Source: Candidatus Rokuibacteriota bacterium
GTDB lineage: Bacteria > Methylomirabilota > Methylomirabilia > Rokubacteriales > CSP1-6
Direction: 5' to 3'
DNA: 36,710 bases
Assembly: GCA_016184365.1 (NCBI GenBank)
Contig: JACPCW010000029.1
Location: 1-36,710 of the forward strand
Under the pieces are notes generated by a model that worked only from the letters and a program-made list of their open reading frames with translations, made no database searches and was not told the origin of the DNA. Numbering within the stretch: the first letter of the stretch is position 1; each line of letters opens with the position of its first letter. Below are positions 23,102 through 30,404 of the stretch, piece after piece. A program made the position numbers and the translations under genes.

Positions 23102-23782
23102 TTGGGTCAGTACGATCGGCACGTGTTCGTGTGCACCAGCGGCGAGACGTGTCCCGAGCAGGGCGACACGGAGAAGTACGTCAGGACTCTGCGTGCCGCG
23201 GTGCAGAAGGCCGGGCGCCAGCGCGACATCCGCGTCAACAAGGCCGGGTGCTTCTCGCAGTGCGGTCACGGGCCGATGATCGTCGTCTACCCCGAAGACG
23301 TCTGGTACGCCGGCGTGACGGAGACCGATCTCGACGAGATCATCGCGAGCCACATCATCGGCGGAGCGCCGGTGGAGCGGCTGCGGTACGCGCCCGGCGT
23401 GTCCGGCGCCAACAAGATCGACGTCGAGACGAAGGAGGCGCCGGCGCCGGCGGCGGCCCCGCCGCCGTCCTGGAAGCGCGTGTGCCGCACGGCCGACGTC
23501 GACGTGGACGGCATGAAGGAGTTCGCCGTCGACGGCACCAGCATGCTGATCGTCCGCACCGCCGACGCCTGCTTCGCGTACCAGGCGATGTGCCCGCACG
23601 AGGCGATTCCGCTCGAAGCCGGCGTGTGCGACGGGTCCGTCGTCACCTGCCTCGAGCACATGTGGCAGTTCGACGTGCGCACCGGCGCGCCGATGGGCGA
23701 CGCCGAGAAGGGCCTGACGGGATTTCCGGTCAAGGACGAGCAGGGCGAGCTCCACGTCATGCTCGGAGGAGCCAAGGCATGA
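23102..23782 (+). CDS. Thioredoxin-like 2Fe-2S ferredoxin fused to a Rieske domain
   Basis: 226 residues from TTG 23102, chosen because AGGAGG lies just upstream and the domain begins at once (GQYDRHVFVCTSGETC). Residues 5-95 are a thioredoxin-like ferredoxin with C11, C17, C50 and C54 (GCFSQCGHGP). Residues 112-123 are an Ala/Pro linker. Residues 125-226 are a Rieske domain with CPH (164-166) and CLEH (183-186), the two Cys and two His that bind the second cluster. It would pass electrons between a reductase and an oxygenase. The upstream reductase is broken; the downstream cupin overlaps by ATGA. Two different 2Fe-2S centres on one chain is unusual. The frame happens to match the reductase start, giving a misleading long frame. 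Confidence 0.87.
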   Translation: MGQYDRHVFVCTSGETCPEQGDTEKYVRTLRAAVQKAGRQRDIRVNKAGCFSQCGHGPMIVVYPEDVWYAGVTETDLDEIIASHIIGGAPVERLRYAPGVSGANKIDVETKEAPAPAAAPPPSWKRVCRTADVDVDGMKEFAVDGTSMLIVRTADACFAYQAMCPHEAIPLEAGVCDGSVVTCLEHMWQFDVRTGAPMGDAEKGLTGFPVKDEQGELHVMLGGAKA

Positions 23783-24204
23783 GCGAGCAGAAGCAGCTCT
23801 TCAGCGCGAGCCGTGCAAAGGACGCCGTGTACAAGACCGGGCTGCGCAGCTTCATGGAGTACCGTGATCTCGGCGTCGAACGCGCGACGCACGGCGCGGT
23901 GCGGGCGCACGTCATCCGCATCAAGAAGGAAGCCGCCGGCGATCACGATCTGCACACCACCGGTCTCCACCGCCACCTCTGCGACTTCCAGATGTTTTAC
24001 GTGCTGAAGGGCTGGATCAAGTTCGTCTACGAAGGCGAGGGCTACCACACGTTCGAGGCCGGCGACTGCGTCGTCCAGCCGGCGGGCATCGTGCACAACG
24101 AGCTCGACTGCTCGGACGATCTCGAGATCCTCGAGGTCTACTCGCCGGCGGTGCACGACACGGTCGTGGTCGAGAAGCTGCCCGAGGCCGCGGCCGCGCG
24201 CTGA
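23779..24204 (+). CDS. Cupin-domain protein
   Basis: 141 residues; ATG 23779 overlaps the Rieske stop and has GGAGGA upstream. One cupin barrel: the first motif region is HTTGLHRHLCDFQMFYVLKGW (H59, H64, H66), and the second is FEAGDCVVQPAGIVHNEL with H106. Three to four potential metal ligands are therefore present. Small cupins of this kind may be dioxygenases, isomerases or ligand sensors. Placed between a ferredoxin-Rieske protein and a TauD-like dioxygenase, it is probably part of the same catabolic route. The reaction is not assignable. Confidence 0.88.
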   Translation: MSEQKQLFSASRAKDAVYKTGLRSFMEYRDLGVERATHGAVRAHVIRIKKEAAGDHDLHTTGLHRHLCDFQMFYVLKGWIKFVYEGEGYHTFEAGDCVVQPAGIVHNELDCSDDLEILEVYSPAVHDTVVVEKLPEAAAAR

Positions 24205-24211
24205 GACGCCG

Positions 24212-25120
24212 ATGAAGCTCGAGCCGACGGGCGCGGTGCTCGGTGCGACGGTCAGGGACGTCGATCTCGCGGCGCCCCTGACCGACGCGCAGTTCGCCGG
24301 CGTCCTGTCGGCACTCGGCCGCTACGGCGTGCTGCGCTTTCCGGACCAGAAGCTCGAAGCCGTCGCGCTCCGCGACTTCTCGCGCCGGTTCGGCCGCATC
24401 CAGGCGACGCTGAGCGGCCGGCATCACGAACCGGGTCTCGCCGAGGTCGGGGTCCTCTCGAACATCATCGAGAACGGCGAGCCGATCGGCATCACCGACG
24501 CGGGGCAGGACTGGCACACCGACATGTCCTACAACGAGACGATCGGCTTCCTGAACGTGCTCTACGCGGTGCGGGTGCCACGGCGGGACGGTATCGTGCT
24601 CGGCGACACGCAGTTCGTCAACACGCAGGCCGCGTACGAAGACTTGTCGCCGGAGCTGAAGACGCGGCTGCGCACGATGACGGCGACGCACGACTTCAAC
24701 AAGTTCTGGGAGAACATGCGGCGCCGTCCCGGCAGCCTGCGTGATCCGTTGACGCCGGAGCAGCGAAGGAAGCGGCCGCCGTCGGTGCATCCGGTGTTCC
24801 TGACGCATCCGATCACCGGCCGCACCGTGCTGTACTGCAATCCCGGCTACGCGATCCGCATCAACGAGCTCGACGAAGCCGAGAGCGATCGCGTCCTCGA
24901 GACGCTCTTCACGCACCAGCTGCAGGCGAAGTACCAGTACACGCACCGCTGGACCGAGGGCGACGTGCTCGTCTGGGATCACCTCGGCACGCTGCACTAC
25001 GCCGTCCCGGATTACGGGCCGGACGAGCCTCGCCTGATGAAGCGGTGCCAGGTCATGGCGGACCGGATCTTCGACCCGGAGTTCGTGCGCGCCGCGCTGT
25101 CGGCGGCGCAAGCGAGCTAA
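24212..25120 (+). CDS. TauD/TfdA-family 2-oxoglutarate-dependent dioxygenase
   Basis: 302 residues, normal for the family. The iron triad is visible: H102 and D104 in WHTDMSY, and H262 in WDHLGTLHYAV, with R278 (about 16 residues on) as the likely 2-oxoglutarate-binding Arg. The enzyme would hydroxylate a substrate at the expense of 2-oxoglutarate and O2, often releasing sulfite, phenol or an aldehyde. It needs no external reductase, so its co-location with ferredoxin/Rieske genes reflects a shared pathway rather than electron supply. It starts 7 bases after the cupin stop and overlaps the convergent sigma-factor gene by 4 bases. Confidence 0.93.
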   Translation: MKLEPTGAVLGATVRDVDLAAPLTDAQFAGVLSALGRYGVLRFPDQKLEAVALRDFSRRFGRIQATLSGRHHEPGLAEVGVLSNIIENGEPIGITDAGQDWHTDMSYNETIGFLNVLYAVRVPRRDGIVLGDTQFVNTQAAYEDLSPELKTRLRTMTATHDFNKFWENMRRRPGSLRDPLTPEQRRKRPPSVHPVFLTHPITGRTVLYCNPGYAIRINELDEAESDRVLETLFTHQLQAKYQYTHRWTEGDVLVWDHLGTLHYAVPDYGPDEPRLMKRCQVMADRIFDPEFVRAALSAAQAS

Positions 25121-26376
25121 ACCTCCGCCGCTCCGCCGGCCTCGCACGCCGCGAGCCGCGCCGCCAGGAACGTCTGCTCGCGCGCGTTGTCAGTGAGCGC
25201 GAGTGCCCGGCGATATTCGCCGGCCGCCTCGCCCAGTCGTCCGAGCCGGCGCAGGAAATCGGCGCGCGCCGCCGGCAGCAGGTGATATCCGCGCAGCGCG
25301 GCGGCGTCGATCGCGTCCAGTGCGGCGAGTCCTGCGACCGGACCGTCCGCCAGCCCGATCGCCACCGCGCGGTTGAGATCGATCACCGCTGATGGCGTGA
25401 GCGTCGCCAGCGCGTCGTAGAGCGCGACGATCGCGCGCCAGTCCGTCGCCTCCCACGACACTGCGCGTGCGTGACACGCTGCGATCGCCGCCTGGAGCTG
25501 GTATGGCCCGGCGTGCTCCATCGGTCCCGCGCGGTTGAGCCAGGCGAGCCCGCGCGTGATTCGCGCGCGATCCCATCGAGCGCGATCCTGGTCGGCAAGC
25601 AGGACGAGATTGCCGTCCGCGTCCGTCCGCGCCGCGGCGCGCGACGCCTGCAGTTCCATCAGTGCGACGAGTCCGGAGACTTCCGGCTCGTCCGGCATGA
25701 GGTCGACGAGCATGCGGCCGAGGCGGATCGCCTCGTCGCAGACGTCGTGACGCACGAGCGCGTCGCCGCTGTGCGGGGCATAGCCCTCGTTGAAGATCAG
25801 ATAGACCACGGCGAGCACCGCCGGCACCCGCTCCGCGAGCTCGTGCGAGTCCGGCACCTCGTATGGCAGGCCGCGGTCGCGGATCGTGCGCTTCGCCCGC
25901 ACGATCCGCTGCGCGATCGTCGGCTCGGGGACGAGGAAGGCGCGTGCGATCTCGACCGTCGAGAGGCCGCCGACGAGCTTCAGCGTGAGCGCGACGCGGC
26001 TCTCCGGTGGCAGCGCTGGATGACAGCACGTGAAGATCAGCCGCAGCCGGTCGTCGGGAATGGACACGGGATCGGTTGCGTCGGGCGCGTCATCCGGCGC
26101 GCCGAGCGTGGTTTCGTACACCAGCGCGGCGGTGTGCGCATCCGCGCGGCGCGCGCGGCGGAAACGATCCAGCGCGCGGCGCCGCGCGGCGGTCAGGAGC
26201 CACGCGCCCGGCCGGTCCGGTGTGCCGGTCACCGGCCAGTGCTCGAGCGCCTGGGCGAAGACGTCCTGCACGATCTCTTCCGCCGCGTCGACGTCGCGCG
26301 CGATGCGCATCACCGACGAGACGAGGCGCGCGTATTCCCGGCGGAACACCGCCGCGACGTGGTCGACGAGCTCCAC
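25117..26376 (-). CDS. ECF RNA polymerase sigma factor, ECF42-like (second copy)
   Basis: 419 residues from GTG 26376. Sigma-2 (DVDAAEEIVQDVFAQAL), the hallmark DDRLRLIFTCCHP, sigma-4 (LVGGLSTVEIARAFLVPEPTIAQRI) and the long helical C-terminal extension (LNRAVAIGLADGP, RLGRLGEAAGEYRRALAL) all match the copy at 8830-10089, though the two are well diverged. The C-terminal extension probably controls activity in place of an anti-sigma factor. It lies 15 bases downstream of the DGPF gene 26392-26739 and is probably co-transcribed from the ECF42-like promoter at 26781-26807, which would make it autoregulated. It overlaps the TauD gene by 4 bases at the convergent end. Confidence 0.93.
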   Translation of the reverse strand: MELVDHVAAVFRREYARLVSSVMRIARDVDAAEEIVQDVFAQALEHWPVTGTPDRPGAWLLTAARRRALDRFRRARRADAHTAALVYETTLGAPDDAPDATDPVSIPDDRLRLIFTCCHPALPPESRVALTLKLVGGLSTVEIARAFLVPEPTIAQRIVRAKRTIRDRGLPYEVPDSHELAERVPAVLAVVYLIFNEGYAPHSGDALVRHDVCDEAIRLGRMLVDLMPDEPEVSGLVALMELQASRAAARTDADGNLVLLADQDRARWDRARITRGLAWLNRAGPMEHAGPYQLQAAIAACHARAVSWEATDWRAIVALYDALATLTPSAVIDLNRAVAIGLADGPVAGLAALDAIDAAALRGYHLLPAARADFLRRLGRLGEAAGEYRRALALTDNAREQTFLAARLAACEAGGAAEV

Positions 26377-26391
26377 GTCGCGAGATGTTAC

Positions 26392-26739
26392 CTACATGTG
26401 CCAGACCGGGCGCACCTCGATGAAATTCCCTTCGCGCAGCGGGACCTTCTTGGCCCACTCGACGGCCTCGTCGCGCGTGTCGCACTCGATCAGGTAGAAG
26501 CCCCCGAGCGCTTCTTTCGTTTCGGCGAACGGGCCATCGGTGACCTGCCGCTGCCCCGCCTTCACGCGAACCCGGCTGGCATCGGTCTCGGGACGCAGCC
26601 GCTCACCCGCGACGATCTTGCCGGCCGCGGTGAGCTCGTCGGCGAACCGGCGATGGCCCTGCACGATGTCTTCCATCTCGGCGCGTGGCGGCGGCGGCGC
26701 ATTCTTGTCGTCCGAAGAGATCAGCAGCACGTAACGCAT
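26392..26739 (-). CDS. DGPF/YCII-related protein
   Basis: 115 residues from ATG 26739 behind AGGAGG. MRYVLLISSDDKNAPPPP opens the domain and DGPFAETKEALGGFYLIE lies at 68-85, the classic ECF42 partner. It ends NFIEVRPVWHM. The frame runs on upstream to 27291 as an antisense shadow of the crotonase gene and is not used. It is first in a two-gene unit with the sigma factor and has its own ECF42-like promoter. Role unknown, as for the other DGPF proteins here. Confidence 0.93.
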   Translation of the reverse strand: MRYVLLISSDDKNAPPPPRAEMEDIVQGHRRFADELTAAGKIVAGERLRPETDASRVRVKAGQRQVTDGPFAETKEALGGFYLIECDTRDEAVEWAKKVPLREGNFIEVRPVWHM

Positions 26740-26780
26740 GGGTCCTCCTGGGTGTGGATGTCCGGCAACTCTACCCATAC

Positions 26781-26807
26781 GACGACGGTGGGTGCCCGGA
26801 ATCGACA
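26781..26807 (-). promoter_or_regulatory. Predicted ECF42 promoter for the second DGPF-sigma unit
   Basis: On the minus strand TGTCGA (26807-26802) is followed by 17 bases and CGTC (26784-26781). The elements and spacer length are the same as at 8782-8808, and even the first spacer bases (TCCGGGC and TTCCGGGC) are alike. The leader to ATG 26739 is about 35 nt and contains AGGAGG. Confidence 0.65.
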
Positions 26808-26836
26808 GTGATACCTTCACGCGCGGGAGGTGCGGA

Positions 26837-27595
26837 ATGCCCTTCGAAAACATCCGGTTCGAGCAGGCCGACGGCGTGGCCATGATCACCCTGAACCGCC
26901 CGGCCGTGTTGAACGCGCTCAGCATGCCGCTCATGGCGGAGCTGGACGACGCGATCACGCAGTGCGACGCCGACGACGAGGTGCGCGCGGTCGTCGTGAC
27001 CGGCGCGGGCGAGAAGGCGTTTTCCGCCGGCGCCGACATCCACGAGATGGCCGGCATGGCGCAGGACGAGCTCGACCGCCGGCAGGCGAAGCGCGGCGAG
27101 TACACGTGGCACCTTGCCACGTGCCGCAAGCCGGTGATCGGCGCCCTCAACGGCCTGACGTACGGCGGCGCCGCCGTGCTCGCGTCGACGTTCGACATCC
27201 GCGTCGGCTGCGAACGGACGAAGTTCCGTTTCCTCGCCGCGACGTACGGCCGCATCAACTCCACGTGGACGCTGCCCACGCTGATCGGCATGCCGATGGC
27301 GAAAGAGCTCCTCTACAGCGGCCGCGTCGTCGAGGCCGGCGAAGCAAAGGCGATCGGACTGCTCAACCGGCTCGTGCCGTCGGGCGAGCTCCTGTCGACG
27401 GCGCGCGAGCTGGCCGCGCTGATCGCGAAGAACACGCCCGCGATGGTGCAGGGGATCAAGGAGCTGCTCGACGAAGGTATCGGCGCGAGCTGGCAGGAGC
27501 GGCTGCAGATGGAGCGCGACATTCTCTCCGGCCGCCTCAAGCCGGCGCATCCGCGCGAAGGCTTCAAGGAGTTTCTCGAACGAAAGCCGCGCTAG
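26837..27595 (+). CDS. Enoyl-CoA hydratase/isomerase (crotonase) family protein
   Basis: 252 residues from ATG 26837 with GGGAGG upstream. Crotonase motifs: VAMITLNRPAVLNALS (14-29), the first oxyanion segment FSAGADIHEM (62-71), and the second NGLTYGGAAVLA (105-116). The usual catalytic Glu of the QPE motif appears replaced: the region after the DIRVGCERTKF strand reads FRFLAATYGRINSTW, with no acid there. It may therefore catalyse something other than hydration (isomerisation, decarboxylation or hydrolysis). The C-terminal trimerisation helices are complete. The next gene overlaps its 3' end. Family certain, reaction not. Confidence 0.9.
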   Translation: MPFENIRFEQADGVAMITLNRPAVLNALSMPLMAELDDAITQCDADDEVRAVVVTGAGEKAFSAGADIHEMAGMAQDELDRRQAKRGEYTWHLATCRKPVIGALNGLTYGGAAVLASTFDIRVGCERTKFRFLAATYGRINSTWTLPTLIGMPMAKELLYSGRVVEAGEAKAIGLLNRLVPSGELLSTARELAALIAKNTPAMVQGIKELLDEGIGASWQERLQMERDILSGRLKPAHPREGFKEFLERKPR

Positions 27596-28134
27596 TAGTC
27601 GTCGCGGTCCTGCTCTGGCTCGCGCCGGCGGCCGCCGCGGCGTCCGCCGCGATCTGGCAGGCGGTGCGCGCGCCGGGCAGCGTAGTCGTCGTCCGTCACA
27701 GCTACGCGCCGGGCGCGTTCGATCCGCCGGATGCCCGGCTCGACGCCTGCTCGACGCAGCGCAATCTCGACGAGCGCGGGCGCGCGCAGGCGTCGCGGCT
27801 CGGCGAAGCATTCCGGCAGCGCGGCATCGAAGTGGGTCGTGTGCTGTCGAGCCCGCGCTGCCGCTGTCTCGACACCGCACGGCTCGCGTTCGGACGCGTC
27901 GAGCCGTGGAACGTGCTGCAGGGCGCGCTACGCGACGCCGATCTCCGCAGGCGTCTGACGGCAACCATCCAGCAGACGATTGCGGCGCATCGGGACGGCC
28001 CGCCGCTGGTGCTCGTCACGCACGGCAGCGTCGTGAGCGATCTCACCGGGCTCGACGTGCCGATGGGCGCGTTCGTCGTGCTTCGCCGCGAGAACGGTCG
28101 CCATGCGGTCGCCGGCCACCTGTTCGTCGAGTGA
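27580..28134 (+). CDS. Exported histidine phosphatase-family protein with non-standard start
   Basis: The frame encodes a clear signal peptide (KAALVVVAVLLWLAPAAAAASA) followed by the phosphatase core. R39 and H40 are in VVRHSYAPG (the usual RHG is RHS), LSSPRCRCLDTARLAFG follows, and H148 is in LVTHGSVVSDLTG. No ATG, GTG or TTG lies ahead of the signal peptide in frame. An ACG at 27580 sits 8 bases after AAGGAG (27566-27571), exactly where a start is expected. An in-frame GTG at 27664 would give a 156-residue form lacking the signal. It overlaps the crotonase 3' end by 16 bases. It probably acts as a periplasmic phosphatase; the start may be a mutation, a sequencing error or true ACG initiation. 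Confidence 0.72.
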   Translation, partial: TKAALVVVAVLLWLAPAAAAASAAIWQAVRAPGSVVVVRHSYAPGAFDPPDARLDACSTQRNLDERGRAQASRLGEAFRQRGIEVGRVLSSPRCRCLDTARLAFGRVEPWNVLQGALRDADLRRRLTATIQQTIAAHRDGPPLVLVTHGSVVSDLTGLDVPMGAFVVLRRENGRHAVAGHLFVE

Positions 28135-28159
28135 TGCGCCGGCGCCGGCTGCGTTCTCG

Positions 28160-28414
28160 TCACCTTCCGATGGCGAGCGGATGCAGAACGTCGATCGCAT
28201 AGCCGACATCCAACCGTTCGCCGAGCCAGCTCGGCGTGGCGGTTCGCGGGTGGATCGATAATCCGTGCGCCGCGTGCGTCGTGCGGAGACTGTCGACCGG
28301 GTCGGACGGCACCGGCGGAGCGGCCGGCACGTCCGGAAGCAGTCGGCCGGCCGGCGCCCGGAACGCCAGCGTGCCATCGGCCCGTCGCTCGACGTGGTAG
28401 CCCTCTTCATGCAC
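28160..28414 (-). pseudogene. C-terminal remnant of an HNH/DUF222-type endonuclease
   Basis: 84 residues from GTG. VHEEGYHVERRADGTLAFRAPAGRLLP, then LRTTHAAHGLSIHPRTATPSWLGERLDVGYAIDVLHPLA. This is, from memory, the tail that follows the HNH motif (HHRAVHEEGY) in DUF222/13E12-repeat endonucleases. The catalytic HNH segment and the whole N-terminal domain are absent; upstream the frame closes at the VOC gene stop (28442) after a few residues. It is therefore a truncated relic or a landing scar of a repeated gene family. Expression is unlikely to give a nuclease. Confidence 0.62.
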
Positions 28415-28441
28415 CGCCCACGCCGAGGGACATCCAGCGGA

Positions 28442-29266
28442 TCACGCCGGCCCGACGAGCCCGATGTACGCGCCGCAGGCGTGTTCGGGCGGCACGAGCA
28501 TCGCTTGCTCGCCCGTGTTGCGAATGCCGCGGATCGGCGGCGGCACGCCGTGGTCGGCCATCCAGCGCGCCGCGGCGTCCATGCTGCTCGTGCGATAGAG
28601 CGCCTGGAACGGTCCCGGGCCCTGGCGTTCCAACGCTTCGGCCGCCGGACCGGGCTCCGCGGGCTGCGCGACGGTCAATCCCGTCGGCCCGAGGTCGAAC
28701 ACGCACATGTCCGCTTTGATCACGCCGCCACGCTGTGCCTTCGGCACGGGCAGTCCGAGCACCTGGCTGAGCTCTTTTGCCGCCGCGGCGACGTCCGCGA
28801 CGGCGATGTACACCCGATCGACGCGAAACACGCCGTTCGGATGCTGCGCGGCGCGCGGCACCTGCCGCCGGCGCTCGTCGAGCGGTGTCAGATGCTGGAC
28901 GAAGAAGACCGGCAGCGAATGGCGCTTCCCGAGGACGGCGATCGTCCACCGGAGCTCTTGGCCGGCCGGCGTCGTTCGCCCGCCTTCCGTCGGGTCGGCG
29001 ACGTCGACGCTGCGCCGCCGCATGGCGGCCACGTCCGCCGCGAGATCGTCGCTCTGCACCGCCACGTAGCGGAAGCGCGCCTTCTCCGGGTCCGTCGTCG
29101 CCGCGAGCTCCAGATAGTCTTCCGTGTGGAAGGCGATCGCGTTCCGCGTGCCGCGCGCGGTATTGACGCCGCCCGGGTAGATGTCGAAGCCGATGCGCGT
29201 GTACGTGTCGATGCCTTGCTGGAGGTCGAGCACGCCGATCATCACGTGGTCGATGCGTGTGAGCAT
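28442..29266 (-). CDS. VOC (glyoxalase-like) family protein
   Basis: 274 residues from ATG 29266 with GGAG upstream. There are two vicinal-oxygen-chelate-type modules: LTRIDHVMIGVLDLQQGIDTY with H7, and LEL with E53, as likely metal ligands, then VDRVYIAVADVAAAAKELSQVLGLPVP in the second half. The layout resembles the long Glyoxalase_3-like proteins, some of which are ring-cleavage or lactoylglutathione-lyase-like enzymes. Alone on this strand, divergent from the D-2-hydroxyacid dehydrogenase with about 50 bases between, so they may share regulation. Reaction unknown. Confidence 0.87.
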   Translation of the reverse strand: MLTRIDHVMIGVLDLQQGIDTYTRIGFDIYPGGVNTARGTRNAIAFHTEDYLELAATTDPEKARFRYVAVQSDDLAADVAAMRRRSVDVADPTEGGRTTPAGQELRWTIAVLGKRHSLPVFFVQHLTPLDERRRQVPRAAQHPNGVFRVDRVYIAVADVAAAAKELSQVLGLPVPKAQRGGVIKADMCVFDLGPTGLTVAQPAEPGPAAEALERQGPGPFQALYRTSSMDAAARWMADHGVPPPIRGIRNTGEQAMLVPPEHACGAYIGLVGPA

Positions 29267-29316
29267 CGCGGCTCCTCTTGCGACAGGGGATGGGACGAGC
29301 GCATTCTACTGCGTCC

Positions 29317-30264
29317 ATGCGCATCGTATTTCCCGACGGCGCCGGCTGCGTGCAGCGCCGTGAAGACCTCGCGCGGCTCGACAAGCGCGGCACCGTCGAC
29401 TTCCACGACGGACCGCCGCCCGATCGCGCCACGCTGATCGAACGCCTCAGGCCGGCCGAGGTCGTCGTGCTCGACTACTCGGTGATGGACGCCGAGGTGC
29501 TGCGCGCGTGCGACCGGCTCCGGCTCGTCACCTTCCTCGGCATCGGCTACGCGAGCTGTATCGACGTCGACGAAGCCACGCGGCGGGGCGTGGCCGTCGC
29601 GTACACACCCGATTACGGCGCGACGTCCGTGGCCGAGCACGCGCTCGCGATGATGCTCGCGCTGACGCGCCACATCGGCGCCGCGTTCGTGAGCTTTCGC
29701 GAAGGCCGCTGGGAGCCCGGCCGCTTCCAGGGCATGGAGCTGCGCGGCAAGACGCTCGGGCTCGTCGGGCTCGGACCGATCGGCAGCGAGATGGCGCGCC
29801 TCGGCGCCGCGCTCGGCATGCGCGTCATCGGCTGGACGCGCCACGCGTCGCCCGGGCGCGCGGTGCACGGTCTCGATCTGGTCTCGCTCGACGACGTCTT
29901 CGCGCGCGCGGACGTCGTGTCGCTGCATCTCGCGTATCGCGCCGACACCGACCGCATCGTCTCTCGCGCGCTGCTCGCGCGAATGAAGCCGGGCGCGTGG
30001 TTCGTCAACACCGCGCGCGCCAGGCTCGTGGACAACGACGCGCTCGTGGACCTGCTGCGCGCCGGACGGATTGCCGGCGCGGCGATCGACGTCCACGAGG
30101 ACGAGCCGCCGCGCGATCCGTATGTCTTCCGCGATCTGCCGAACGTGCTGGCCACGCCGCACATCGGCTACAACACGACCGAAGCCTCCGCCAACATGCT
30201 GCGCATCGCGATCGACACCGTCGAAGCGTTCGCCCGCGGCGACCGTCTGCACATCGTCAATTAG
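29317..30264 (+). CDS. D-2-hydroxyacid dehydrogenase
   Basis: 315 residues from ATG 29317. The NAD motif GLGPIG is at 151-156, and the catalytic triad is R234 (NTARARLVD; usually NTARG), E263 (DVHEDEPP) and H282 (TPHIGYNT). The reaction is NAD(P)H-linked interconversion of a 2-oxo acid and a D-2-hydroxy acid, in the cytosol; relatives include phosphoglycerate and glyoxylate/hydroxypyruvate reductases. No ACT domain, so not a regulated SerA. The long frame over this gene and the next in another phase is a shadow. A strong hairpin follows the stop. Confidence 0.93.
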   Translation: MRIVFPDGAGCVQRREDLARLDKRGTVDFHDGPPPDRATLIERLRPAEVVVLDYSVMDAEVLRACDRLRLVTFLGIGYASCIDVDEATRRGVAVAYTPDYGATSVAEHALAMMLALTRHIGAAFVSFREGRWEPGRFQGMELRGKTLGLVGLGPIGSEMARLGAALGMRVIGWTRHASPGRAVHGLDLVSLDDVFARADVVSLHLAYRADTDRIVSRALLARMKPGAWFVNTARARLVDNDALVDLLRAGRIAGAAIDVHEDEPPRDPYVFRDLPNVLATPHIGYNTTEASANMLRIAIDTVEAFARGDRLHIVN

Positions 30265-30266
30265 AT

Positions 30267-30289
30267 GGGGGGCCCCGACATGGCCCCCC
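30267..30289 (+). terminator. GC hairpin after the D-2-hydroxyacid dehydrogenase
   Basis: GGGGGGCC (30267-30274), 7-base loop CCGACAT, GGCCCCCC (30282-30289): a perfect 8-bp stem starting 2 bases after the stop codon. Followed by AAACCCCCC rather than a U-tract. Likely a transcript end or attenuator; it is also the head of the repeat element at 30294-30389. Confidence 0.5.
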
Positions 30290-30293
30290 AAAC

Positions 30294-30389
30294 CCCCCAG
30301 CGCTCGGAGGCGCCCCGGCGACGCCGTGGCGCCCCTCGACGCCCCCAGCGCTCGGAGGCGCCCCGGCGACGCCGTGGCGCCCCTCGACG
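30294..30389. repeat. Two perfect tandem copies of a 48-bp GC-rich unit
   Basis: 30294-30341 and 30342-30389 are identical. The unit begins CCCCCAGCGCTCGGAGG and ends GGCGCCCCTCGACG. A diverged inverted copy of part of it is at 23038-23067. It separates the dehydrogenase from the molybdenum-hydroxylase gene, whose SD (GAGGAG) starts just after it. Confidence 0.9.
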
Positions 30390-30404
30390 ATGGTGAGGAG
30401 AGTG

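Noticed and set aside
22148..23782. One 544-residue fusion of ferredoxin, reductase, second ferredoxin and Rieske domains.
   Set aside because: The middle third is Arg/Ala-rich off-frame translation after a deletion. A strong SD and TTG at 23102 mark a separate downstream gene that merely shares the frame.
30294..30389. CRISPR array.
   Set aside because: The two 48-bp copies are directly adjacent with no spacer, and there are no cas genes.
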